From an uncultured Treponema sp. (lineage in GTDB: Bacteria > Spirochaetota > Spirochaetia > Treponematales > Treponemataceae), in contig CALHVG010000045.1 in assembly GCA_938039145.1 (NCBI GenBank), positions 1 through 35,386 on the forward strand: a stretch of 35,386 bases of DNA, written 5' to 3'. The position numbers and the translations under genes are program-made. The notes under the pieces were generated by a model. The model made no database searches. It was not told where the DNA came from and saw nothing but the letters and a program-made list of their open reading frames with translations. Shown one piece after another: positions 16,093 through 24,591 of this stretch; the stretch's first letter is position 1; the number at the start of each line of letters is the position of its first letter.

Positions 16093-16106
16093 TCGGGCTA
16101 ACCCGA
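16093..16106 (-). promoter_or_regulatory. hairpin at the predicted 5' end of pckG mRNA
   Basis: TCGGG (16093-16097), CTAA and CCCGA (16102-16106) form a tight 5-bp stem with a 4-nt loop. The predicted transcript start is about 16108, so the hairpin caps the mRNA and could protect it from 5'-end-dependent decay. The Shine-Dalgarno site follows about 10 nt later. Confidence 0.5.
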
Positions 16107-16114
16107 AATTTACA

Positions 16115-16150
16115 ATTATATAACGATGATAACACCTTTCGACGTGTTAT
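16115..16150 (-). promoter_or_regulatory. pckG promoter with operator-like palindrome over the -35
   Basis: On the minus strand the -10 is TATAAT (16115-16120). No good -35 exists at the expected place (16138-16143, GTCGAA). Instead a perfect inverted repeat, ATAACAC (16129-16135), 8 nt, GTGTTAT (16144-16150), covers the -35 region. A dyad of about 22 bp replacing the -35 is typical of a site for a dimeric activator, or for a repressor. Confidence 0.55.
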
Positions 16151-16287
16151 TCAATGTAAATATCTTTAAGAATTCGCAAAAAAAAAAAACAAGCACTACT
16201 GGTTTTTGAAAACTCAACTTTTTTTTCTATATGTGAAACAAAAAAACTAAAAGCTGAAGGATGCCTTGAATGCGGCAGGGATTGTAG

Positions 16288-16394
16288 GGGCGGCAGGACG
16301 CAAATGCGGCATGCCGTTCCGGAGCGATAGCGTAGGAATGAGCGGATAGCGGAACCCCGAAAAGCCCGTTTTTTGCGAAAGCAAAAAGCCGCCC
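16288..16394. repeat. G+C-rich multi-stem element, candidate dispersed repeat or structured RNA
   Basis: In an A+T-rich gap lies a 107-nt G+C-rich block closed by a perfect 7-bp stem, GGGCGGC (16288-16294) with GCCGCCC (16388-16394). Inside are the palindrome CGGCATGCCG (16307-16316), a GTTCCG (16316-16321)/CGGAAC (16350-16355) stem, and a hairpin TTTTTGC-GAAA-GCAAAAA (16370-16387) stacked on the closing stem. The second stem's loop contains two near-identical words, GAGCGATAGCG and GAGCGGATAGCG. GCGGCA recurs three times between 16272 and 16311. It encodes no reading frame on either strand. I can see only one copy in this window, so calling it a repeat is inference from its REP-like architecture. 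Confidence 0.5.
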
Positions 16395-16449
16395 GAATCA
16401 AAATGAAAAAAATCTTAAAAAACTGAGATTTGGCTGGGGGCGTATGAAG

Positions 16450-16478
16450 TTGTAAAAACATATCATTGACTATATAAT
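16450..16478 (+). promoter_or_regulatory. parE promoter with almost no leader
   Basis: TTGTAA (16450-16455), exactly 17 bp and TATAAT (16473-16478). The predicted start is about 16485, only 2 nt before the ATG at 16487, and there is no Shine-Dalgarno sequence. Confidence 0.7.
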
Positions 16479-16486
16479 CGCTTTTT

Positions 16487-18652
16487 ATGGGTGAGGAAAA
16501 GACAAAAAAATCATTGCTTGAGGCGGCTTCGGCGATGGCGAAAAAAAGTTCCGCAAAAATGCCGGCTTTGAAATCTGCGGGAAAAAAAATTGAAAACGCC
16601 GGTGAAAAATCGGTTTTGAAAAATTCGGCGGAAAGCGCAAAAACTGCAAAAAGCGTGAAAAAAAAAGAAAATCCTGCGACGGAAGCGAAAAATATTAAAG
16701 CCGAGAAAAAAACGGAAGAAAAGGAAAAATCTTCTGTGAACGTGAAATCGGCGGAAAAAAGTTTGGCGGGCGGCACAAAAAAAATCTCCAAAAAGGAAGG
16801 CGGTGAAAAAAACGCCGTATACGATGAGGATTCGATTCTTCATCTTGAAGGGCTTGAACATATCAGGCTAAGACCCGGAATGTACATAGGTTCGCTCGGC
16901 GACGGTTCGAACGAAAACGACGGAATCTACATTCTTTTGAAAGAAGGAATCGACAACGCCGTGGACGAATTTTCGCAAGGTTTTGGAGATAAGGTTGACA
17001 TAGAGATAAAGGACGGCAGGGTAAAAATCCGGGACTACGGACGCGGAATTCCGCTTGGAAAGCTGGAAGATTGCGTTTCGAACGTAAACACAGGCGCAAA
17101 ATACAACAATTCGGTTTTCAAGCAGGCCATCGGAATGAATGGAGTTGGAATAAAAGCCACGAACGCTCTTTCATCGTATTTTAGGGCGGCTTCAATAAGG
17201 GACGGGAAAATTGCCGTGGTCGAGTTCAAGCAGGGAGTCAAAATAAGCGGCTCTTCAGGACAGGCAAAGCCCGGCTCAAAAAACGGAACATATCTTGAGT
17301 TCGTTCCGGATGCGGAACTTTTCGGGAAATACGAGTTCAACATTGAGATGGTGGAAAAACGGCTTTGGAACTACGCATATTTGAATCCGGGGCTGAACAT
17401 ACATTTTAACGAAAAGTCATACAAAAGCGAAAACGGACTTTCTGATCTTCTTAAAAACGAACTCGGCGAAAAAGGAAAGACGCTATACGAGCCGTTTTCA
17501 TACAAGGGCGGAAATCTTGAGTTCGTTATGACGCACACGGCAAGCCTTGACAAAATCGTCTATTCGTTTGTGAACGGACAAAGCACCGAAGACGGCGGAA
17601 CTCACGTGAGCGCATTCATCGACGGAGTTTCAAAAGGTGTGAACGATTTTTTCAAAAAAAGTTTCGAGGAACGCGACATAACAAGCGGACTTTTTGTCGC
17701 ACTCAAGATAGGAATAGACAATCCTATGTTCACAAGCCAGACGAAAAACAAACTCGGAAACGTGGAAATCCGATCCCCAATCATAAAGGAAGTTCAGGCG
17801 GCAATCGACGACTGGCTTAGGCACAAAGCGGAAATCGCTTCCGTCCTTGAAGAAAAAATAATCAGAAACCAAAAGGCAAGGAACGAAATAAATTCCGTTA
17901 CCGAAAAAACTATAAGAGAGGCGGAAAAATCCGTTTCCCTTAAAATCAACAAACTGAAGGATTGCCGCTACCATCTTCAGGATGGGAAAAAGGGCGAAAA
18001 TTCGATGATTTTCATCACGGAAGGAGACTCCGCAACGGGGTCTATGGTTGGCTGCAGGAACGTTGAAACGCAAGCGATTTTCAGCCTTAGGGGAAAGCCG
18101 GAGAACATGTACGGACGGAAAAAAACAGCCCTTTTTGAAAACGAGGAACTGAAAAATCTTACGCTCAGTCTTGGAATCCAAAAGGAAATAGAAGGACTTC
18201 GCTACGAAAAAATAATAATCGCAACGGATGCGGATAACGACGGCTTCCACATAAGAAATCTTGTGATGACCTATCTTCTGCTTTATTTTGAGGAACTGAT
18301 TCTTACCGGACACGTATACATTTTGGAAACTCCGCTTTTCAGGGTTCGGAACAAGAGCAAAACCGTCTACTGCTACAGCGAACTTAGTCGCGACAAGGCG
18401 TTAAAAGAACTTGGGAAAGGAGCTGAAATCACAAGGTTCAAAGGACTTGGAGAGATAAGTCCGCACGAGTTCGAGCAGTTCATTCGCCCCAGAAAAGAAG
18501 GCGAAAGCGAGGATGTTGGAATCCACCTTACGCCCGTATCAATTCAGACTCTACAGAACGTCCCAAAGGTGCTGGAATTCTATATGGGAAAAAACACGCC
18601 GGAGCGGCGAGATTTTATCGTTCACCATTTGGCGGAAGAGATAGACGCATGA
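16487..18652 (+). CDS. parE: type IIA DNA topoisomerase subunit B, ParE/GyrB-like, with Lys/Ala-rich N-terminal tail
   Basis: This is the ATPase subunit of a type IIA topoisomerase, probably topoisomerase IV (decatenation). The 721-aa protein has a GHKL ATPase domain with EGIDNAVDE (E153 the catalytic base), DYGRGIP (about 183-189), GMNGVG (216-221) and the QTK loop in TSQTKNKLGN, then a TOPRIM domain with EGDSATG and DADNDG in place of the usual DADVDG, and the terminal VHHLAEEID. The enzyme core is about 610 residues, the normal size for ParE. The first 110 residues are a highly charged, Lys/Ala/Glu-rich tail resembling histone H1 tails, which ordinary ParE lacks. The next gene is convergent, so no parC follows. 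A GyrB identity is less likely given the divergent TOPRIM. The ATG at 16487 appears leaderless, with M17 (16535) a weaker alternative. Confidence 0.88.
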   Translation: MGEEKTKKSLLEAASAMAKKSSAKMPALKSAGKKIENAGEKSVLKNSAESAKTAKSVKKKENPATEAKNIKAEKKTEEKEKSSVNVKSAEKSLAGGTKKISKKEGGEKNAVYDEDSILHLEGLEHIRLRPGMYIGSLGDGSNENDGIYILLKEGIDNAVDEFSQGFGDKVDIEIKDGRVKIRDYGRGIPLGKLEDCVSNVNTGAKYNNSVFKQAIGMNGVGIKATNALSSYFRAASIRDGKIAVVEFKQGVKISGSSGQAKPGSKNGTYLEFVPDAELFGKYEFNIEMVEKRLWNYAYLNPGLNIHFNEKSYKSENGLSDLLKNELGEKGKTLYEPFSYKGGNLEFVMTHTASLDKIVYSFVNGQSTEDGGTHVSAFIDGVSKGVNDFFKKSFEERDITSGLFVALKIGIDNPMFTSQTKNKLGNVEIRSPIIKEVQAAIDDWLRHKAEIASVLEEKIIRNQKARNEINSVTEKTIREAEKSVSLKINKLKDCRYHLQDGKKGENSMIFITEGDSATGSMVGCRNVETQAIFSLRGKPENMYGRKKTALFENEELKNLTLSLGIQKEIEGLRYEKIIIATDADNDGFHIRNLVMTYLLLYFEELILTGHVYILETPLFRVRNKSKTVYCYSELSRDKALKELGKGAEITRFKGLGEISPHEFEQFIRPRKEGESEDVGIHLTPVSIQTLQNVPKVLEFYMGKNTPERRDFIVHHLAEEIDA

Positions 18653-18716
18653 TTTTTCTAAAATCGTAAAAATCGTTCAAAAAAAACTTAAAAAATATTT
18701 TTCCGCACAAAAATTG

Positions 18717-19964
18717 TCATGCGGCGGAAGAAACAAGAGTTTTTTCCCTGAACGACCTTTTCATAAGGACGGGGACTGTCATGGAACTTACGATTATCAA
18801 AAGAATCACCGCAGGAAAATAAGATGAATCCACAAGCCCGACGGCAAGACCTTTCTGCGCCACAATCAGAGCGACCTCGCCCCTCACCATCATTCCAAAT
18901 CCGATCTGGGCGCATTCTTTCCAGTTGTAGCCCATAAGTCGCGAAACTCCGCCGCAACCTATAATCTTTGAAAGGCAACCGACCGCTACGAATGCAAGCG
19001 AAAACACAAGAAGATGCAGATTCATTCCCGAAAGGTTCGTCTTTAGACCTATGCTTGCAAAAAACAGCGGACTGAAAATCATGTATGAGTTTATGTCAAT
19101 CTTCTGTTCCATATAGTGAGCGTCGTTCAGGTTGCAGAAAATTACACCGGCGACGTAAGCTCCTGTTATGTCCGCGATTCCAAAGAATTTTTCCGCAGCA
19201 TAGGCAAAAATAAAAGCTACACCAAGTCCGTAAATCGGAATTCGCCTTGAATGCGGATGCCGCCTGTCGTACCATTTGAAAAATTTGAATATCACAAAAC
19301 CGAACACAACGGCGCACACAAAGAAAAGAAGCGTTTTAAGAAGCACGGAAAGATAATCGCCCGTCCCTGCGCTTACGCCCAGCACCACGGTAAGAACGAT
19401 TATTCCTAACACATCGTCGATTATCGCCGCGCTTATGATTGTCTGCCCGATGTCGGACTTTATTTTTCCCAGTTCTTTTAAGGTGGCGACTGAAATACTT
19501 ACGGAAGTCGCAGTCATTATCGCACCGATGAACATCGAGCGGTAAAATTCTTTTGTTCCCCAGCCGTTCCAGCCCCAAAAACAAAGAGCCATCACCGTTC
19601 CCATAAGAAGCGGAACAAACACTCCGACAGCCGCAATCACTGTGGATTTTACGCCTGATTTTACAAGGGATTTAAGGTTCGTCCCAAGTCCCGCGGAAAA
19701 CATTATCATCACAACACCGATTTCAGCCATCGAGGAAATGAAACTGTTCGCCTGTTTGTAGACCACGTTGGCATCAAATGCGCCGTAATTTTTGAAAAAC
19801 GGAATGAAATGCAGAAGAAGTCCCGCAATTATCTGACCGGCGACCTGCGGAAATCCGACTTTCTGAAGAAGAGTGCCAAGATATTTTGCAATAATAAGTA
19901 TGATTCCGACCGAAAGGATAATCTGAAGCGCTATCTCCGCGCTGGGTAAAGCATTGTCTGGCAT
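18717..19964 (-). CDS. cation:proton antiporter, CPA2 (Kef/NapA-type) family
   Basis: From ATG 19964 the 415-aa protein is almost wholly membrane, with about 12 helices. Family marks are GFPQVAGQIIAGLLLHF near the N-terminus, the MIMFSAGLGTNLKSL helix, the TATSVSISVATLKELG segment, the paired acidic motif AAIIDDVLGIIVL (the ion-binding Asp-Asp of the NapA/NhaA fold) and RGEVALIVAQKGLAVG near the end. It lacks the RCK/TrkA-N domain of KefB/C, so Na+(K+)/H+ antiport for pH and salt balance is the likely role. A TTG at 19982 is an alternative start, and neither has a good Shine-Dalgarno site. The gene is convergent with parE across 64 A+T-rich bp in which I see no strong terminator. Confidence 0.9.
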   Translation of the reverse strand: MPDNALPSAEIALQIILSVGIILIIAKYLGTLLQKVGFPQVAGQIIAGLLLHFIPFFKNYGAFDANVVYKQANSFISSMAEIGVVMIMFSAGLGTNLKSLVKSGVKSTVIAAVGVFVPLLMGTVMALCFWGWNGWGTKEFYRSMFIGAIMTATSVSISVATLKELGKIKSDIGQTIISAAIIDDVLGIIVLTVVLGVSAGTGDYLSVLLKTLLFFVCAVVFGFVIFKFFKWYDRRHPHSRRIPIYGLGVAFIFAYAAEKFFGIADITGAYVAGVIFCNLNDAHYMEQKIDINSYMIFSPLFFASIGLKTNLSGMNLHLLVFSLAFVAVGCLSKIIGCGGVSRLMGYNWKECAQIGFGMMVRGEVALIVAQKGLAVGLVDSSYFPAVILLIIVSSMTVPVLMKRSFREKTLVSSAA

Positions 19965-20000
19965 TTGTAATGGACCGTCCAATTAAGATAAATTTCGACT

Positions 20001-20029
20001 ATTATATTTAAAACGACAAATTGTAACAA
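20001..20029 (-). promoter_or_regulatory. promoter of the antiporter gene
   Basis: On the minus strand TTGTTA (20024-20029), exactly 17 bp and TATAAT (20001-20006). The predicted start near 19994 gives a leader of about 30 nt to the ATG at 19964, containing the short palindrome GGACGGTCC. It lets the antiporter be expressed apart from the upstream gene. Confidence 0.65.
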
Positions 20030-20043
20030 TACGCCAGAGATTT

Positions 20044-21213
20044 TCAGTTTTCCGTTTCTTCAGGCTGTCCGTATTCGCAAAAAACTCCGGCGACCCTGCA
20101 ATGTTCAAGAAGTTCAAGATTTTTTCCATGCTGCTTGTATAGCCGAATCTCTCCGTCGCCCGTTCCGCCCGCAAGAATTTTTAACGTCTTCCTTTCGCCG
20201 TCCGGAAGTTCCCAGTTTCTAAGATAAAGCTGGCGAACAAGGCAGAACACGTCTATATCCAAAATCAGCGACCTGCTGTTTATGCTCACCGACCAATGAA
20301 GTTTTTCTCCGTCTTCAGTTTCCGGCATCTGGGTGCAATTCCACGTTGAAGAATACGCCCCCTTCCGTGAATTCGCCGTAAAAGAATAAGATTTTCCCTC
20401 AAGGTTCACAACAAGCGAAATCCTTCCGTCGTACACCCCCTGAAGGGCAAAACTCGAATTCTGATATGATTTTCCGCTTACAAGACTTGCTATGTTCGAT
20501 GAAGAAAGATGAAACCATTCAGATGGATATGAACTTCCCCAATTTCTATCGACATAGCCGTATGATTTTCTGGGGATTACGTTGTATTCCTTTCCGTCAA
20601 GCGTAATTTCCCCTGAAAAAACAGCCTTCGCTCCCGGAATCTGCCAGCTAAGTTCCTTTGTTTTGTAACCGTTTTCAAACGACAGCAAAAAATCGTATCG
20701 AAGATTCCAGCTCATGCTCCCGGAATCGCAAAGGTATTCTGGATGCTCAGAAACTTCCGAAGGAGAACATTTTACGCTTCCTTCAAGCGAATTCTCATCA
20801 AAACGGCAATCCTTAATCTGAATGTCAAACGAACGCCCCGTATGCACCACGTCATTTACCGGAAAATACCTGCATAACTGCTTTGCGCCGTCTCCCAGCG
20901 TTCCCGCCCGGACAACAGTATACGACGGAACTACAAGCGTCTCGCTCTTTATTCTTTGTGCTGAATCCGTGCCGGCAAGCACATGCTGAAGATCTTCTGC
21001 AGAAATTTTTACACGCGGCTTAAAACCCAAAAGAACATCGGACGGGCTTAACCAAGGATTCAGCATGGCAAACTCAATGAAAAACGTACGCTCGTTGCCT
21101 GTCATCTTTTCGAAGGCTGAAAAAACAAACCGCCACAGATTGACACCGTTCTTTTTCAAAGCGCCGCCCAGCTGATATTTCATTGCTGCAAACGCTTTTT
21201 GGGTCGCACTCAT
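20044..21213 (-). CDS. tocopherol-cyclase-like protein (lipocalin-type double beta-barrel)
   Basis: The 389-aa cytoplasmic protein has no signal peptide. Its best mark is SYGYVDRNWGSSYPSEWFHL (about 217-236), which resembles the GxxxxxWGxSFPxxxxW signature of the tocopherol cyclase-like/CrtC/AttH superfamily. MLNPWLSPSD near residue 50, FSGEITLDGKEY before the signature and long beta-rich stretches around it agree. In plants the fold cyclises tocopherol precursors. Bacterial homologues in anaerobes have no known substrate, and no quinone or carotenoid genes are near, so only the fold is proposed. AAGGGGA lies about 11 nt before the ATG, a long but usable spacing. It follows a 76-aa gene by 59 bp, probably in one unit downstream of the M16C peptidase. 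Confidence 0.62.
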   Translation of the reverse strand: MSATQKAFAAMKYQLGGALKKNGVNLWRFVFSAFEKMTGNERTFFIEFAMLNPWLSPSDVLLGFKPRVKISAEDLQHVLAGTDSAQRIKSETLVVPSYTVVRAGTLGDGAKQLCRYFPVNDVVHTGRSFDIQIKDCRFDENSLEGSVKCSPSEVSEHPEYLCDSGSMSWNLRYDFLLSFENGYKTKELSWQIPGAKAVFSGEITLDGKEYNVIPRKSYGYVDRNWGSSYPSEWFHLSSSNIASLVSGKSYQNSSFALQGVYDGRISLVVNLEGKSYSFTANSRKGAYSSTWNCTQMPETEDGEKLHWSVSINSRSLILDIDVFCLVRQLYLRNWELPDGERKTLKILAGGTGDGEIRLYKQHGKNLELLEHCRVAGVFCEYGQPEETEN

Positions 21214-21272
21214 ATTATAAAAAATCCCCTTCTTTATATATAACTATAAATTCGGCGTAAAACTGAAGATTC

Positions 21273-21503
21273 TTAAGAGTTTCGGTCAGTGAAAAGTTTG
21301 TCGATTTTTTTATTTACATCCTTGGCTTCTTCGTGAAAATTTTCGTCAAGAAATTCAAAACAGTCCACAGCCGCACGCTGGGCATGCTCATACCAAATTG
21401 AATAAAGCTCCGACTTTATGTCATCGCCGGGATAGGGGGCACCCTGAACGTCCGAAACCAGTTGTCTCAACATATCCACGCACTGCTTAGTTTTCTTATC
21501 CAT
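21273..21503 (-). CDS. small conserved-looking acidic protein, function unknown
   Basis: This is a 76-aa soluble protein with a good ribosome site (AAAGGAAG about 7 nt before ATG), two likely amphipathic helices, several Asp/Glu clusters and no metal motif, signal or membrane segment. I recognise no family. It lies 48 bp after the M16C peptidase stop and 59 bp before the tocopherol-cyclase-like gene on the same strand, which supports it being a real gene in that unit. Confidence 0.65.
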   Translation of the reverse strand: MDKKTKQCVDMLRQLVSDVQGAPYPGDDIKSELYSIWYEHAQRAAVDCFEFLDENFHEEAKDVNKKIDKLFTDRNS

Positions 21504-21551
21504 TACATTCTTCCTTTAAAATGACTTTATATTTTCTCCAATTTTAGATGA

Positions 21552-24500
21552 TTATAAGCGTAATTTTATAATATTACCAGCATTTTCTGTCCTTTTGCGA
21601 AGTTCCGCCGCCGAGCAGACAACAACGGTTCTCATTCCAAAGGAATTTTCATGGATTCTGGAAGCACATTCTTTCATCATATCCGGAGTAAGAGCCTTGA
21701 TCTCTTTAAGTTTTTGAAAACGGTCTTCATCGCTTATGCAATAAAGCATCCTTGTAAGGTCTACCCTTCCTTTTGCGAAAGGAGAAAGCGGCTGAATCTC
21801 ATCTCCGTATGTTCCCGTTATAGACCTTTTGCATTCTTCTTCGGAAATCAGAGCCTCGGAAGCATCTTTTATGCAGGCTTTGTAAGTCTGAATTGACTTG
21901 AACGGGCTAGGGTCTCTGAAAGTCTGAAACAGAAAATGCCCCGAAAGATTTGCGCTTGCAGCATATGCTCCGTATGCGCCGCCCGTGGTTCTTATGCGTT
22001 CCCAAAGCAGATTTCCCGAAAGCCAGTGCGACAAAAGAAGTTCGGCGACACTTTCCTTAGTTCCGAAAAATGCGCTGTCAATCGCCGTGGAAACAAAACC
22101 AACCTGGCTTGAAACCTGAAATATCTCATAAGGCGAAAGCTCTTTTTTTCCGGGGACAATCAGTTCTCGCATGAACGCATCATTGTCAAAGCCAGTAAAT
22201 TCTACCAAAGGACGAAGCCCTGCATTTTTGGAAAACAGCGGAAGCATGGATTCGATTTTTTCCGCCGTATCTTCGTCCGCAGTCAGGCTCAAAATCGAGC
22301 CTGATGAAGACAGAATATTTTTGATTCTTGAAAATTCTTTTGAAAGAAAACCGATTTTTCGCTTGGAAAGTTTTTTTACGAAAAAATATTGAGAAAAACC
22401 TTTTATGATTTCATCGACCGCCCCCGAATGAGTCTTTGCGCATTGCACGCGCGTTGAGGCGTATCTGTTTCCGTGCGGAACAACCGAAGATTTCACCGCA
22501 CTTTTTATTTCGCCCAAAAGATTTTTCATCCTTTTTTTATCTGTAAATTCATAGCCAGAAATACATTCGGCAAAAAGTTCAAGCCCTTCCTTCGCCTTTT
22601 CGCAAAGCAGACGCACGGAAAAGAAAATCCAATCCCTTCCACAAAAATTGTATTTTCTGTACCGATTAAAAATCGCCTTTGAATTTTCTGTCGCAGGCAT
22701 TTCCTGAGAAAGGATTCTTGTTCCGATTCCGCCGGTTCTGCACCCTGCCTCAAGCGCACATTCAGCCCAGTTTTTTCCGTTCCAGCCGCAATTTGTGGAA
22801 AAATACGAAAAAATCGAAAGGAATTTATAATCTTTGGGCTTGAGGGCATCGACCGGAAAGCCGACTTCAAGATAGGCAAGCCCGTTTGTGTTCTGGATGT
22901 TTTTGAAAAACGGGATTTCTTGATTCCCGTTTTTGATGAACGAAAGTTCCGTTCCGCATTTTGGCGAGGCTGTATCAAGTTCGTTTATGTCAAGGTCTGG
23001 AATGCAGCGAACATCGTCTTCGTTTTCGTGGTACTGCTGGTATGCGTGAAGCGCATCGAGTTCTTTTTTGAGGGTATCTCTTTCGATTTTGGCGGAAAGA
23101 AAAGCCGTCATTTCCTTTTCCGATTTTTCCCGTTCTTTGAAATATGAAGAAGAAGGCTCTACAGAAAGAAAGACGCATTGCCTGTTATTCAAAATGTATT
23201 TTTCAATAAGTTTCTGCACATAAGAAGAATCTTCTTCCGCGCGCAACCTGATTTTTTCGAATGTGCTTCTATATAGAAGACCTCGATATGGCTCTTCTCC
23301 GTAATTCCAAGCGTTCAAGGTTCTGTCCAGCAACGTCAGGGAAAAAGGTCCGCCGTGCCTTTCTGTCTCCCTGTTGGAAACTTCAGCAGACATCACAGCC
23401 GCCTCAAGGTCTTTTTTTCCGATTCCATTTTCGCATATTTTTTTCAGGGCATCCATTATGACATCGAATACTTTTTCTTCGTTCTTATGTTTTACTCCGC
23501 TAAGTCCGAAAGAGATTGTAAAATTTTTTGTCTCGTTAGAAATTCCTGAAATCGGGGCAAGTTCGTCTCCAAGGTTTGAATCCACCAAAGCCTTGGTCAA
23601 AGGCGAGCCGTCGTTTCCGACAAGGATTTCTGCAAGAAATGCGCATTCCATATAAGATTCAAGATCTACCGTATCTCCGCAATTCCAAGTCGCCACAGAA
23701 AGTGAACCCGTAGCACCGCTGGAAGGCGCGGTCTTTTTTATTCGGCAAGGTCCGTCGATTTTTTCTGAAACTTCCATGCGGGAAAATTCTTCCGGAACAT
23801 GGGGATATGAAGAATAATCGCTTGCCTTTGGATATTTTTTTTCAAGGCGGAAAATAAGTTTTTCTCCAAGGAAGTCCAGTTGCTCTTCGGTCGGAATGTT
23901 TCCGCAAAGAAAAAGAAGACATTTTTCGGGCGAATAATATTTTTGATGGAACTCCTTGAACGCCTCGTACGTAAACGTCGGAATCTCAATAGGGTCTCCG
24001 CCCGAATCAAAGGCATAATTCGAGCCGGGAAAAAGGCTTCTAATCTGGATTTCAGCGGCTACAGAATCGAATGAAGAATAGTTTCCCTTCATCTCGTTGT
24101 AGACTACCCCCTGAATCGAAAAATCGCCGTTCTCGTCCATCTCCAGCCTGTGCGCTTCCTGCAGAAACGCCTCTTTTTTTAGCAGAGGAAAAAACACAGC
24201 GTCCGCATATACGTCAAGCAGATTGAAATAGTCGCTTTTCACCATAGAAGAGGCAGGATAGACTGTCTTATCCGAATATGTCATTGCGTTCAAAAATGTG
24301 TTCACGCTCTGGTTCATCATGTTTGTAAACGGCTCTTTAAGCGGAAATTTTTCAGATCCGCAGAACACGGAATGTTCCATGATGTGGGCGGCACCCGTAG
24401 AATCCTTGACGGGAGTTCTGAAGGCAAAGGCAAAAAGATTTTCCGGGTCGTCGTTCACAAGATGAAAAACCTCAAGACCCGTAGTCCTGTGTCTTAGATA

Positions 24501-24584
24501 TATTCCTGTTGCCTTGCAGTCAGGCACATAGTTTTCAGAAATAAGGTCGAAACCTTTGTAATTTTTTGGAAAATCGATTTTCAT
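21552..24584 (-). CDS. M16C-family zinc metallopeptidase (presequence protease/PreP type)
   Basis: The 1010-aa protein is a single-chain insulinase-fold peptidase that degrades unfolded peptides inside a closed chamber. The inverted zinc motif HxxEH is intact at H67-E70-H71 in AAHIMEHSVFCGSEKFPLKE, and the third ligand is E164 in VVYNEMKGNYSS. The M16C-associated central region and the C-terminal half with WERIRTTGGAYGAYA (active-site closing Arg/Tyr) follow in the expected order, and the length is normal for PreP/CYM1. No signal peptide is visible, so it probably works in the cytoplasm. The ATG at 24584 lies 8 nt past an extended -10 without any Shine-Dalgarno site, so it is a leaderless candidate, divergent from the 570-aa gene. 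Confidence 0.93.
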   Translation of the reverse strand: MKIDFPKNYKGFDLISENYVPDCKATGIYLRHRTTGLEVFHLVNDDPENLFAFAFRTPVKDSTGAAHIMEHSVFCGSEKFPLKEPFTNMMNQSVNTFLNAMTYSDKTVYPASSMVKSDYFNLLDVYADAVFFPLLKKEAFLQEAHRLEMDENGDFSIQGVVYNEMKGNYSSFDSVAAEIQIRSLFPGSNYAFDSGGDPIEIPTFTYEAFKEFHQKYYSPEKCLLFLCGNIPTEEQLDFLGEKLIFRLEKKYPKASDYSSYPHVPEEFSRMEVSEKIDGPCRIKKTAPSSGATGSLSVATWNCGDTVDLESYMECAFLAEILVGNDGSPLTKALVDSNLGDELAPISGISNETKNFTISFGLSGVKHKNEEKVFDVIMDALKKICENGIGKKDLEAAVMSAEVSNRETERHGGPFSLTLLDRTLNAWNYGEEPYRGLLYRSTFEKIRLRAEEDSSYVQKLIEKYILNNRQCVFLSVEPSSSYFKEREKSEKEMTAFLSAKIERDTLKKELDALHAYQQYHENEDDVRCIPDLDINELDTASPKCGTELSFIKNGNQEIPFFKNIQNTNGLAYLEVGFPVDALKPKDYKFLSIFSYFSTNCGWNGKNWAECALEAGCRTGGIGTRILSQEMPATENSKAIFNRYRKYNFCGRDWIFFSVRLLCEKAKEGLELFAECISGYEFTDKKRMKNLLGEIKSAVKSSVVPHGNRYASTRVQCAKTHSGAVDEIIKGFSQYFFVKKLSKRKIGFLSKEFSRIKNILSSSGSILSLTADEDTAEKIESMLPLFSKNAGLRPLVEFTGFDNDAFMRELIVPGKKELSPYEIFQVSSQVGFVSTAIDSAFFGTKESVAELLLSHWLSGNLLWERIRTTGGAYGAYAASANLSGHFLFQTFRDPSPFKSIQTYKACIKDASEALISEEECKRSITGTYGDEIQPLSPFAKGRVDLTRMLYCISDEDRFQKLKEIKALTPDMMKECASRIHENSFGMRTVVVCSAAELRKRTENAGNIIKLRL

Positions 24585-24591
24585 AAATCCA

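Noticed and set aside
16147..16791. 214-codon Phe-rich minus-strand frame over the start of parE
   Set aside because: The Phe/Ser run is the complement of the Lys/Ala-rich tail of ParE. The frame also crosses the structured element and the parE promoter.
18653..18716. ATTTTT/AAAAAT pairing as a terminator between parE and the antiporter
   Set aside because: The stem would be only A-T pairs with a long loop, too weak to call.
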